Origin: an uncultured Acidimicrobiales bacterium
Lineage (GTDB): Bacteria; Actinomycetota; Acidimicrobiia; Acidimicrobiales; SHLQ01
Assembly: GCA_937922235.1 (NCBI GenBank)
Contig: CAKZVC010000057.1
Location: 1 to 64,000, forward strand
Reading direction: 5' to 3'
DNA: 64,000 bases
The notes under the pieces are model-generated. The model ran no database searches and had not been told where the DNA came from. It saw only the letters and a program-made list of their open reading frames with translations. Both the position numbers and the translations under genes were made by a program. Shown here piece after piece: positions 24,960 to 33,190 of this stretch (the stretch's first letter is position 1; every line of letters begins with the position of its first letter).

Positions 24960-26000
24960 ATGAAATTCCTTGCTATTGGCCTCCTTGGCACTGTTGCAAC
25001 GCTGCTCTTCACCTCCGTCGCCTCTTGGCGTCTAATCCCCACCAAGGACGCCGCCCTAAGCCCAACTATCGAACAAGTGATCGAGTCTGCGACGGCGGAG
25101 CAGTACTTCGTAGAGGGATCGATAGGCCTCGAGACTCTCGAGCCGACGCGCCTTAGTTTGTTCACTCCACGCGAAACAATAGCGGGGACCGTCACAAGTG
25201 TTGTCATCAAACAAGGGGCCACTCTCGAAAGTGGCGAAATAGCATTTACCGTCGATGGCGAACCAATTGTCGCGGTTGCTTCCGAAGAACCTATTCCGAC
25301 ATCTCTTCGACGAGGCGATAAGGGCCAAGCTGTCCTCCATCTGAATCGCCTCCTCGAAGACTTGGGTTTCTTAGAACCTGCGAACGTCGACAGCGTCTTT
25401 GGATGGAAGACGGAGAAAGCGGTTCGGAGCTTCAACAATGAGCTGCTCGATCTCGATAGTCGGATATTCCGTCTCGAACGTACGATCTGGCTCGGCAGCG
25501 AAGGTCATCTTGTCGATCAAGTATTCGTCGAACAGGGTGCCGCATGGCCGTCTGGGGGAACGAAAGTTGTCGAGCTGATACAGATCGCTCCAGAGATCCA
25601 CGCTACCTCGGAGCTACTGAGTAAGAACGAGACATACCAGGTGATCTCGGAGGGCGACTTGGAGGGCCTTCTCGCAGTCCCGAGCAATCAAGCCGAAGGA
25701 TGGGTAATCATGCACGGGCTCGAACCTGACCAGCTCTCGCAAATTGCGCCAGCTGAAGGTGAAGACCAACCGAGCGTGAATGTAGTCGCCATCGAATCCC
25801 AATCGGTATTCAGGATTCCGAAAGCGGCTATTTACGTTGATCGGCAAGGATCAACATGCGTCTTGACCGACTCCCGGAGCGGGGTGCAGGTGTCCATCGT
25901 CGATGAAGCCCCAGCGCACTTCCTGATTGCCGCTGATCTGGGAACAGAAATCTCGTTCGCACTCGCGCCGCTTCTAGAAGGGGAACCGCCCACATGCTAG
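24960..26000 (+). CDS. HlyD-like adaptor with peptidoglycan-binding domain
   Basis: A 346-residue envelope protein. An N-terminal membrane anchor (about residues 4-22) is followed by a lipoyl-like beta segment (ETIAGTVTSVVIKQGATLESGEIAF), a PG_binding_1 domain (about 115-165, RRGDKGQAVLHLNRLLEDLGFLEPANVDSVFG), and a beta-rich C-terminal half. It lacks the long coiled coil of its relative at 17870-19657. In AS-48 loci the second transporter likewise has a HlyD-like accessory protein, an ATPase and a permease. The ATPase ATG (25994) lies inside its last codons. Probably couples the exporter to the cell wall. Confidence 0.78.
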   Translation: MKFLAIGLLGTVATLLFTSVASWRLIPTKDAALSPTIEQVIESATAEQYFVEGSIGLETLEPTRLSLFTPRETIAGTVTSVVIKQGATLESGEIAFTVDGEPIVAVASEEPIPTSLRRGDKGQAVLHLNRLLEDLGFLEPANVDSVFGWKTEKAVRSFNNELLDLDSRIFRLERTIWLGSEGHLVDQVFVEQGAAWPSGGTKVVELIQIAPEIHATSELLSKNETYQVISEGDLEGLLAVPSNQAEGWVIMHGLEPDQLSQIAPAEGEDQPSVNVVAIESQSVFRIPKAAIYVDRQGSTCVLTDSRSGVQVSIVDEAPAHFLIAADLGTEISFALAPLLEGEPPTC

Positions 26001-26677
26001 AAGATGCGGTTGTCGCCGAAGATCTCTCGTTCTCGTACAGCCCCGAGACTCCAATCATTGAGAACCTTAGTCTCAACATCCCCACTGGGTCGTCTGTCGC
26101 CATCATTGGCCCGTCGGGATCGGGGAAATCGACTCTCCTCGCACTTCTTGGAGGCTTCGTCGCCCCTACGTCTGGGCTCCTGTCAGTTATTGGAGTTGAT
26201 ATCTCGCAGGGGTCGCTCCGACGACGAACACAGCTTCAACAGGAGCTTGGATGGGTGCAACAGACCACAAATCTCTTACCCTTCCGATCTGCTCGAGACA
26301 ACGTTGCCCTGCCCCTCCGGCTTCGAGGCTGTGGATTCAATGAGGCAAACGCTATAGCGAATCAGGCGCTCGAAGTAGTCGGCCTCCGAGAGCTCGCCGG
26401 ATCCGCATGCCGCCGACTATCCGGAGGGCAAGCGCAGCGTGTGTGTATCGCACGCGCCGTTGTTACTAGACCGCGCCTCCTGCTCGCCGATGAACCAACC
26501 GGCCAACTCGATGCTTCGACGACAAAGTACATCTTGAACGCACTCCACGACGCACTCAAGCTCGTTCCCGGCGCCACCCTCGTCATTGCGACCCACGACG
26601 AGGCAGCCACCTCCATCTGTGAACACACCCTCTCGGTTTCCGACCGTCAGGTTGTAGGAAATCTTGTCCTGTCATGA
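25994..26677 (+). CDS. ABC transporter ATP-binding protein (LolD/MacB type)
   Basis: A 227-residue ATPase. Walker A GPSGSGKST, Q-loop GWVQQTTNLLP, signature LSGGQAQR, Walker B LLLADEPTGQLD and a switch His in VIATHDE are present. It overlaps the adaptor gene by 7 bp and the permease gene by 4 bp (ATGA), so the three are one coupled export unit, comparable to the second ABC transporter (EFGH) of AS-48 clusters, which contributes to secretion or self-protection. Confidence 0.9.
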   Translation: MLEDAVVAEDLSFSYSPETPIIENLSLNIPTGSSVAIIGPSGSGKSTLLALLGGFVAPTSGLLSVIGVDISQGSLRRRTQLQQELGWVQQTTNLLPFRSARDNVALPLRLRGCGFNEANAIANQALEVVGLRELAGSACRRLSGGQAQRVCIARAVVTRPRLLLADEPTGQLDASTTKYILNALHDALKLVPGATLVIATHDEAATSICEHTLSVSDRQVVGNLVLS

Positions 26678-27774
26678 GGTTCACCGAGATTGTTCGCGAG
26701 TCACTTCTACGACTTCGGTCGCGACCGCTTCACGTGTCCGTGATCTTCGCCTTTATGCTCGTGCTTGGCGCCACCTCGGTGTCTGTCGACGCCGCAAGTG
26801 TTCACCAAATCCTTGGCGACGAAGAGCTCCGTACCGCAGCCGGTCAATATGTCATCGTCGCTGCCCCTACCGGCGAGGCGAACTCCTTCACAGTTGGGGA
26901 ATGCCTCAACCTTGGAGCGTCGCCATCAACCCTCACCGTTGCCGCTGCAACAACAGCCCAACCCGCCAAGTTGAAGAACCTTGGCGGCACCTCAGTCGTC
27001 GCTATGGAAGGCACTTCCGGCCTGCTCTCCATATGGTCCGCCGATCAACGCTCAATCGATCTGGAGGCAGAACACACCATCGGGCTCGTTGGACCCGAGC
27101 TGGGCCAGCGTCTCTCTTTGGCCAACGGGTCGAGCCTCCACCTAGAGTTTCAAAACGGACGATCTATCGAACACCTGCAAGGCCTGGAAGTCGGCGAGAT
27201 CAATCGCAACGACGTTGCGGAGGGATGGTTGGTCCTCATTGGCGAACTTGATGCGACCCGCCGCGCTGACGAGTGCTGGATCGAGGCCAACCCTGGATAC
27301 CGCCATCTTGCACAGGCCACCGCACAATACCGCCTCGCCCATCAAGGTGAGCCTCCCCTTGTCAGGCCATTGCTTACAGACTCAGATGCACAGGCAGACT
27401 TTGCAGCACGACTTCGCGACCGGCTAAGCCGATACTCTCCCGTTGTTGCAAGCGGAGTGTGGATCATTTTCAGCCTAACGCTGGCCTCACTCACAGCGAA
27501 AGAAACCGCCGTCTATCGCTCATCTGGGGGGAGGCGGCTCGATCTTATACTTGTCCGCATGGTCTACCTGACCGTGATCTTGTCGGTCGTGCTTATTTTG
27601 CTCAGCCTCGGATCAACTCTTCTAGTAAATCAGTTTCTATCCGGAAGCGTTCCCCACTCCGTTGCGAACACTGGACTAGGGGGCCTGGGAGTGTTCAGTG
27701 TCGCAGTCGTTCTTTCTCCGGCTTTAGAAGAGGCAGTGAATCGCCGATCCTTAATAGAGGTCTTGAGGGAATGA
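26674..27774 (+). CDS. Divergent FtsX/MacB-like ABC transporter permease
   Basis: A 366-residue permease: first transmembrane helix at about residues 20-42, a large extracytoplasmic domain (about 45-250), then three C-terminal helices (about 258-360) separated by RSSGGRRLDLILVRM, the FtsX cytoplasmic loop. Sequence is divergent compared with the permease at 15920-17182, but the topology is the same. The ATG overlaps the ATPase stop. Partner of the preceding ATPase and adaptor in the bacteriocin operon. Confidence 0.78.
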   Translation: MRFTEIVRESLLRLRSRPLHVSVIFAFMLVLGATSVSVDAASVHQILGDEELRTAAGQYVIVAAPTGEANSFTVGECLNLGASPSTLTVAAATTAQPAKLKNLGGTSVVAMEGTSGLLSIWSADQRSIDLEAEHTIGLVGPELGQRLSLANGSSLHLEFQNGRSIEHLQGLEVGEINRNDVAEGWLVLIGELDATRRADECWIEANPGYRHLAQATAQYRLAHQGEPPLVRPLLTDSDAQADFAARLRDRLSRYSPVVASGVWIIFSLTLASLTAKETAVYRSSGGRRLDLILVRMVYLTVILSVVLILLSLGSTLLVNQFLSGSVPHSVANTGLGGLGVFSVAVVLSPALEEAVNRRSLIEVLRE

Positions 27775-27840
27775 CTGGGCTGCATTGTCAATACAAAGTT
27801 GTCCGACTCGCTACGATAGTACCTACCAAAGGAGAAAATA

Positions 27841-27948
27841 GTGATTGAAGCATTTATCGATTTGTTGATCTACGGAGTTAACCTTGTCCGGGCAAAACTC
27901 AAAAACGAGAAGGATCAACTTGGCTCAAGTGAGCCTGTGGACTGTTGA
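27841..27948 (+). CDS. 35-residue small protein, possible immunity or leaderless peptide
   Basis: A GTG-started ORF behind a near-perfect Shine-Dalgarno (AAGGAG, 6 nt spacing). Its TGA overlaps the ATG of the following ABC ATPase (TGATG). The product has one amphipathic or membrane-binding helix (IEAFIDLLIYGVNLVRAKLK), then a hydrophilic tail ending in Cys. It is too short for usual gene finders. In AS-48-type clusters a small membrane peptide (immunity, As-48D1) is encoded next to an ABC ATPase, so an immunity role is plausible. A leaderless peptide product is an alternative. The ribosome binding site and coupling make it likely to be translated. Confidence 0.6.
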   Translation: MIEAFIDLLIYGVNLVRAKLKNEKDQLGSSEPVDC

Positions 27949-28610
27949 TGACAACGGTCCACTCCCTCAAGCTTGACCGCGTCTCGAAGTCATACTCCGG
28001 CGCAATCGTCTTACGGGACGTCCATTTCGAAGTTGAGCCATCAGATTTTCTCGCTCTTCGCGGCGCTAACGGATCTGGCAAATCAACCCTTCTGGCGATT
28101 GCCTCTGGGGTCCTTCGACCGACCTCAGGGACCGTGTCGGTCAACGGACTTCAGTTCCGTGGCTCAGCGGCTGAACGCGCCCGTGGCAACATTGGCTACT
28201 TGCCGCAGAAGTACTCGCTTCCATCGAGTCTGAGGACACGAGAATTAATCTCCGCCGTTGTCCGACTTCGCGATGAGCAGCGAGATGAGCGGGTCTGGAT
28301 CGACGAGCTCTTCGAAGGATTCGGACTGGATTCATTTCGAGATATCGAGATTGCGCATCTCAGCGGTGGCACAAAGCAAAAGGTGGCGATTGTAGCAGCG
28401 ATCGTCAACCGTCCGATGTTCCTCATCCTCGATGAGCCGCTCGCCGGACTCGACGATAACTCACGTGAGTTTCTCCTCGATCTTCTTTCGCAGCTCGCAG
28501 CTACCGGAACGGGCATCGTCGTGGCAAGTCATGGAAAAGACGTAGTTAGTAGTGCCCACCATGTTGTCGAAGTTTCCAAAGGAGCTCTCAACACAGGCGC
28601 TCGGCCGTGA
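27948..28610 (+). CDS. ABC transporter ATP-binding protein (ABC-2 type)
   Basis: A 220-residue ATPase with Walker A GANGSGKST, Q-loop GYLPQKYSLP, signature LSGGTKQK, Walker B FLILDEPLAGLDD and His in ASHGKD. It is of the CcmA/bacitracin-immunity type rather than the MacB type, so the cluster has two different ABC transporters. ATG 27948 overlaps the stop of the 35-codon ORF; the gene ends in a GTGA overlap with the large permease. Confidence 0.9.
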   Translation: MTTVHSLKLDRVSKSYSGAIVLRDVHFEVEPSDFLALRGANGSGKSTLLAIASGVLRPTSGTVSVNGLQFRGSAAERARGNIGYLPQKYSLPSSLRTRELISAVVRLRDEQRDERVWIDELFEGFGLDSFRDIEIAHLSGGTKQKVAIVAAIVNRPMFLILDEPLAGLDDNSREFLLDLLSQLAATGTGIVVASHGKDVVSSAHHVVEVSKGALNTGARP

Positions 28611-30100
28611 GATCCGTTCGGCTAGTAAAACTTGCTCGGCTGCAAGCCCTGGTCGCTCTACGCCGTGCGTCGCGTTGGTCAATCCCGGTGGCGCTTGTAG
28701 TCGGATACATCCTGACCAGAGTCTTCAAGGTGACGTTCGAGCGCTTTGACGCGTCATTTGGCCATGATCGCGCTGTTTTTCTCGTTCTACTTCTCGCTGG
28801 AACGCTTTGGGCTGTCTTCTCCGGTATCAGAATTTTCCTAAGGGACTCTGACTTCGTGCACGAAGTCGATGTGGTGCTGCAACTCGCAAACCGTCCTGAT
28901 CTTCACTTTTCAAGCAGAATGTTGGCCGAGTGGACCAGTGCAATGGCCCTGGTCACATTGGCAGCGATCTACACATTTAACATTGAACTCGGAGCGTCGA
29001 ACGCTCAGATCCTGTTCGCGACAGGATTGTTCGCTCTGACGCTAGCGACCTACGCAAGTCTCTTTCGAGTCGTCGTCTCGCGCTTAAGGAGCAACCGAAG
29101 TCTGTATCGACGCCTCGCAACTGCCCTCGGCCTTGTCCTTGGATCAGTCGGTGTCGGAATTTCAATCGCAACCGAGGCCTTTCTTGCCGCATCCACCAGC
29201 CAACAGGCGTCGATTATCGACAATACTCAACTAGTCCCCCCTTTCTGGCCAGCGTCGGTAGCGGTTTTACAGAACGGAGCGACGCGACCGACAGTCTTCG
29301 TCGCTCTGGCTGTTGTCCAGATCTTGCTTCTCGTGAAGCTCACCCACGTGGTGGAGAACAGGTCACCCGGAGTTGAAGCAGCCGCTGGGGCGATACGAAC
29401 TCCGAATTTCGCAACGCGCCCTCTTTTCTTAGCCGTATTTCTTTATTCCCTCAAAGCACTCAAGGACGCAACCGACGAATGGCCTGAGCTGATGCGAGTC
29501 TCACCAGCTCTAGGTATCAGCCTGATACACCTCGACAGCAACATAGGCGACACCATCCCACTCCACCTCGTGATTTCGTCGGCTGTTGCCGCCCTCATCG
29601 TCGGTAGCTGCAGCAATCTGCTGGGAGGAACTTCGGGGTTGCTAGGCATCCCGGGTCTATCTCTTGGCTCGACGAGAGCCTACGTAGCAGGCCGAGTCCT
29701 GACTCGCCTGCTTCCGCTAGGTATCCTGCTCTTCGTCGGCTTCAGTATCAGCGCAGCCATCACCGGCGACTTCGCCGTTTTTCCACAAGTTGCCTGGGCA
29801 CTCATCTACGGATCGTTTGTCGGAATTCCAATCGCCATTGCAATCTCAGTCCGATGGCCAACAGACTTGACATCTAGCGAAAAGGTCCTGCAAAGCCAAG
29901 CTCTACGATCGGTTGCCATCATCGCCACTTTCGGAACCACATTCTTTACCGGGTCACTTCTCAACGCCCTAGGAGTTTGGGTTACCCTCGTAGTCCTAGT
30001 TGCGCTGCCAATTTGGTGGGCCGTGGTCGGGTGGATGTCTCGCTTCACACGAGCTTTCACCCCGGATTTGTTCCTGCTCGGAAGCGATACTGCAGGGTAA
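28607..30100 (+). CDS. Large polytopic membrane protein, ABC-2-like permease
   Basis: A 497-residue protein with about ten to twelve hydrophobic segments, beginning at GTG 28607 that overlaps the ATPase stop. There is a positively charged N-terminus (RSVRLVKLARLQALVALRRASR). It has no recognisable catalytic motif. It probably forms the channel for the ATPase at 27948-28610. AS-48 clusters also contain a large polytopic protein (As-48B) essential for production, so this may be the functional equivalent, but similarity is by position and size only. It closes the operon. Confidence 0.7.
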   Translation: MRSVRLVKLARLQALVALRRASRWSIPVALVVGYILTRVFKVTFERFDASFGHDRAVFLVLLLAGTLWAVFSGIRIFLRDSDFVHEVDVVLQLANRPDLHFSSRMLAEWTSAMALVTLAAIYTFNIELGASNAQILFATGLFALTLATYASLFRVVVSRLRSNRSLYRRLATALGLVLGSVGVGISIATEAFLAASTSQQASIIDNTQLVPPFWPASVAVLQNGATRPTVFVALAVVQILLLVKLTHVVENRSPGVEAAAGAIRTPNFATRPLFLAVFLYSLKALKDATDEWPELMRVSPALGISLIHLDSNIGDTIPLHLVISSAVAALIVGSCSNLLGGTSGLLGIPGLSLGSTRAYVAGRVLTRLLPLGILLFVGFSISAAITGDFAVFPQVAWALIYGSFVGIPIAIAISVRWPTDLTSSEKVLQSQALRSVAIIATFGTTFFTGSLLNALGVWVTLVVLVALPIWWAVVGWMSRFTRAFTPDLFLLGSDTAG

Positions 30101-30683
30101 GAGAGCGAGCCTCATATCGCGTATTGGAGACTTCCTTCGCGTAGTCCCACCAGGGGCGACGAGCTAATGGGCACCCAGCTAACTAGTCCACTCTTTTGAT
30201 AGCACCCGGTTGCAGCCCGCACCAGGTCCTGTTTCGACCTGGTTGGTTCCGACGAATTCTTCGACGCTTGAAGAAATTCTCTGGGGACCCCGATGAGGAG
30301 CATGCACGATTCCCGAACGTGACGCCTACTGTGCCGATCGATTGGGTGGGGATGTCAACCAATAGTGACCACGTTGAGCGATTAAGAAGAAGCGGGATCT
30401 GCAACAACACTCCTCTACAATTCATCGGATCAAAGGGGAGCGAGAAGTGAGCGTTGACGAGACCCGACGAAGCCTTCGTTCAGTTGCCGTCGTTCGGCCC
30501 ACTCGTCACGCTGCGAGTATTGCGCACTCGCTGGAAATGCCCACGCTCACGTGCGGTGTCATGCACTGTAGAACACTCCGAGATCGCCCCGCCAGGCACC
30601 GGTTGGCGACACGTGCTAGCTCAGTGGGCAACCGAGCAGGTTGTCTAGCGGGGCCGCTTGTAGTTCGAAGGACTCAAGTACTC
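30101..30683. other. Intergenic region without convincing gene
   Basis: About 580 bp downstream of the bacteriocin-like operon. Short open frames on both strands lack ribosome binding sites and family-like sequence. A stretch near 30608-30660 (GCTC...GAGC and TTCGAA) is reminiscent of tRNA arms but does not fold as a tRNA. Possibly decayed DNA. Confidence 0.4.
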
Positions 30684-30995
30684 TCAGGTTGTTAGTTGTG
30701 TGATCCACGGGCGGGCGATGAAGAAGCCATAGACACCGACGCCGACAACTAACAAGGCCATGATTAACGCTTTGTACCGTACTGGCCACTCTCGAAATCT
30801 TTGGACCCAACTGCGCAATGCGGAAGATACGCGGTTGCCAGGTGAGATACGATCGAGCCCTGCGATAGCGACCAGAATTCCGGGACCTGGAATACCCGGA
30901 AATGATAAAAGAAGTCCCATCACCAACATCAGGGAACCCGATAGGACGCGTCGCTGTTGGTCGTTCTCGGACTCCCTGATGTGATTGTCAAGCAA
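30684..30995 (-). CDS. PGPGW-type small transmembrane protein
   Basis: A 103-residue protein with a hydrophilic N-terminus and then two hydrophobic segments. The first, with FPGIPGPGILVAIAGLDRIS, fits the PGPGW family of putative membrane proteins (Pro-Gly-Pro-Gly core followed by a Gly-rich helix). A basic loop (RSWVQRFREWPVRYK) and a second helix follow. TTG at 30995 has AGGAG nine bases upstream. Function unknown in the family. Confidence 0.6.
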   Translation of the reverse strand: MLDNHIRESENDQQRRVLSGSLMLVMGLLLSFPGIPGPGILVAIAGLDRISPGNRVSSALRSWVQRFREWPVRYKALIMALLVVGVGVYGFFIARPWITQLTT

Positions 30996-31007
30996 GATTC
31001 AGCGCTC

Positions 31008-31346
31008 CTAGCTTCCGGTGACCCTACGAACATATGGCTTCCAACGCCAATTCTCGCCGACCTTGCGAGTGCTTGTCAGCTTCTGGCCACTTCCGACCGA
31101 CGCACTTGCGTCCGAGGCACGAGCCCAGTCAACCGTCACGTTCATCCGGCGACCGCAGTTGTTCGTCACTACAACCTTCGATACGTGCCAATCCTCCGTC
31201 GACCAACGTGCATCCTCGGTGTAAGACGACGTGCGGTACGTGAGGCACGAGGCTCCCGCCTGAGCTGGTGCTACCACGAAGGCCCCCGTGACAAGTAGAG
31301 AGCTCGCTGCAAGCGCACCGAACTTCTGTTTAACTTTTTGACTCAT
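31008..31346 (-). CDS. Secreted small beta-rich protein with one disulfide
   Basis: A 112-residue precursor. Signal peptide residues 1-31 (KVKQKF, hydrophobic core, cleavage after PAQAGA). Mature part about 81 residues with two cysteines (ASCLTYR and TNNCGRR) about 30 residues apart and Trp/Thr-rich alternating strands. The spacing C...W...V-N-x-C resembles the first half of the small actinomycete secreted beta-sandwich proteins (tendamistat-like), but a second Cys pair is missing. ATG 31346 is chosen; the frame is open for 11 codons more. Role unknown; could be secreted inhibitor or toxin-like. Confidence 0.6.
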   Translation of the reverse strand: MSQKVKQKFGALAASSLLVTGAFVVAPAQAGASCLTYRTSSYTEDARWSTEDWHVSKVVVTNNCGRRMNVTVDWARASDASASVGSGQKLTSTRKVGENWRWKPYVRRVTGS

Positions 31347-31918
31347 ATTGTTCCACTCTTCCTTTTGATAGGTTTGCAAGATGACTTTGGGTTACCAGCG
31401 TAACCTTCCTTCAATCTTCATACAATCGTATATTATATTGCATTCATTGTCTATCGGGACTCTTGTAAAATCGGCTGCAGGTTTATAGAAGCTTCGATTA
31501 ATCGACCTCCAAGCCCATCACTGGTTCAGGTCGAGAAAGGCTCACTGGGACGCAGGTGACTTTGAGTGCTGAAGCAAGGTGCGAACCGTTGGCAGCTAGC
31601 CGATTTATTCAAAAGGGGCCCGAATGACTTCCGAAGGTCGTCGCCGAGCAGTGGGCCGCTGTTTGAATCTCTTGTGGAGAGCATCGCCTGCAACTCGTGA
31701 CGCCGGTCTGACATTCCAATCGTCACCCAGGTTGCATAGGGTGCTTCTACAGATCTCTCTGGGGTAGACCGAAAGATTCGGGTCAGGTAACATGCGGGGT
31801 AGTACAACTTCGACACCGTCTCGCGAGTAGACTAGCGATTCCGCTCCGACTATTTCCCCCTAAAGGCAGTCGGTTGCAACCCACACCTCACAACTAAGAA
31901 TGCCAAGGATGTAAGAAT
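31347..31918. other. A+T-rich intergenic region
   Basis: About 570 bp. An open frame at 31526-31816 (minus) has no ribosome binding site or recognisable sequence, so I do not call it. The first 100 bases are markedly A+T-rich and may hold the promoter of the secreted protein at 31008-31346. Confidence 0.4.
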
Positions 31919-32356
31919 ATGGCTCCCAAAAAGCAGCTCAACGACGAACACAAGGATTCGATGGCTAGAGGTCGGCGCGAGACAAGGATCGTCGAGCTGT
32001 ACCTCCGGCACGTCGAAGCAAGTGGACGCTCTCGGAGCCCTGAGCAGATAGCCGGCGACCTTGAGCGCGTGGAAGGTGAGCTTGTCGATGCAACGGCTAT
32101 CGCCCGCCTTACACTTTTGCAGGAGCGGGAGAATCTTCAACGCGAAGCCATGGAGCTCCCTCCTCAAGAAGACGGGCAGATTGAGGAGCAGTTCATAGCG
32201 GTCGCAAAGAACTACGCTGATCGTAAAGGAGTCTCCTACTCCACGTGGCGAGAAATTGGTGTTCCCAAAGAAGTGCTAGTTGCAGCTGGGATACCCCGGA
32301 CCCGTCGCCCGAATTCTGCGAAGCTCCGCCGCACCGACGACGCAACTACCGTTTAG
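31919..32356 (+). CDS. Conserved actinobacterial protein of unknown function
   Basis: A 145-residue, charged, helical protein without signal peptide. The N-terminal KKQLNDEHKDSMARGR and the C-terminal VAKNYADRKGVSYSTWREIGVPKEVLVAAGI match a widespread uncharacterised actinobacterial family that I recognise by pattern. The C-terminal third looks like a small helix-turn-helix. Shine-Dalgarno AAGGA nine bases before ATG 31919. It ends 11 bp inside the convergent methyltransferase gene. Possible DNA-binding or nucleoid-associated role, inference only. Confidence 0.65.
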   Translation: MAPKKQLNDEHKDSMARGRRETRIVELYLRHVEASGRSRSPEQIAGDLERVEGELVDATAIARLTLLQERENLQREAMELPPQEDGQIEEQFIAVAKNYADRKGVSYSTWREIGVPKEVLVAAGIPRTRRPNSAKLRRTDDATTV

Positions 32357-32936
32357 CGACAATGATGTCGCGCGATGCGCAATGCTCAAGCCGCATGTCA
32401 ATTCGGCATCCAAGATCGACCGGTGACGCTCGCCATGCCTCTTCAAAACCCATGCCTACACAGGTCGCTAGTGGATCACTCACAGACCACGAAGTGCTGC
32501 GCTCAAGCTGATAGACGAAATGCCCACCACGGCGCAAGGAGTGATTGGCGAATTCGAGCGTTTCGAGAAGGCTCGTAGATTCGAGAAATTCAACAGCTGA
32601 GTCGTCGAGGGCGATGACTAAGTCGAACTGTCCGAGGCTCCACGGAGTGAGTCCGGAGAATGCGTCGTCGTCCAGGAACTTGCATCCTGGGTAGAGCTCG
32701 CATATGTCAATCCAAGAGTTGGCGAATTGTGGGCAGCAGTCCACCCCCACCACTTCCCAGCCAGCCTGCGCAAACAAGCGGGCAGTCCGCCCTGTTCCAC
32801 AACGCAGATCAAGCAGCCTTGGACGCTCAATCGTACCCGGGACCTGCTTCATCGCGAACGATAAGAGTTCCGCAGCGTGGGTGTACGGCCCCGTTTGGTC
32901 TACCAAGGTTGCGCTCGAACCTTCAAAGCTGTTCAT
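32346..32936 (-). CDS. Class I SAM-dependent methyltransferase
   Basis: A 196-residue methyltransferase with motif I LLDLRCGTGRTARLF, post-I VVGVDCCP, motif IV FDLVIALDD and a C-terminal beta strand. The first Gly of the usual DxGCGTG is Arg here, which is odd but may be tolerated. ATG 32936 is chosen, as the upstream open frame (to 33014) looks non-coding. Substrate unknown. Lies divergent to a 37-residue peptide gene at 33045; the two might be functionally linked but no evidence shows this. Confidence 0.7.
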   Translation of the reverse strand: MNSFEGSSATLVDQTGPYTHAAELLSFAMKQVPGTIERPRLLDLRCGTGRTARLFAQAGWEVVGVDCCPQFANSWIDICELYPGCKFLDDDAFSGLTPWSLGQFDLVIALDDSAVEFLESTSLLETLEFANHSLRRGGHFVYQLERSTSWSVSDPLATCVGMGFEEAWRASPVDLGCRIDMRLEHCASRDIIVAKR

Positions 32937-33044
32937 AGGGTCTTTGTACCGGGCCTGCGTACCTTGTGCGTACCGTCGAGGTTGGGGCAAGCGCGGTACG
33001 ACGTCTTGTTCCACTCACTTCCGTAAAGCAACGGAAGGCGAGAA

Positions 33045-33158
33045 ATGAAGAAGACATGGAAGCGAACAGTGGCAGTCGTAGCGGTCGGGGCGACCGCGGC
33101 ACTTACTAGTGCCTGGGGCGGCGTTGCAATTATAGCTACAGGGACCTGGCACGGTTAA
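33045..33158 (+). CDS. 37-residue signal-peptide-like small peptide
   Basis: Short ORF with a good ribosome binding site (GGAAGG, 6 nt spacing) at ATG 33045. The product begins MKKTWKRTVAVVAV, followed by an Ala/Gly-rich hydrophobic stretch and ends ATGTWHG. It looks like a cleavable signal peptide with a very short mature part, as in peptide pheromones or small secreted peptides, or a single-helix membrane peptide. It is followed by a long hairpin and then a convergent regulator gene. Function unknown. Confidence 0.5.
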   Translation: MKKTWKRTVAVVAVGATAALTSAWGGVAIIATGTWHG

Positions 33159-33190
33159 CGCGCTCTCAGGTGCAAACCCTCGTGTACCTA

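Noticed and set aside
30600-30680. tRNA-like sequence with GCTC...GAGC and a TTCGAA loop
   Set aside because: Acceptor and anticodon stems do not pair, so it is not a tRNA; at most a chance similarity.
30196-30695. Short plus-strand ORFs after the bacteriocin operon
   Set aside because: No ribosome binding site, no family-like sequence and overlapping frames; not supported.
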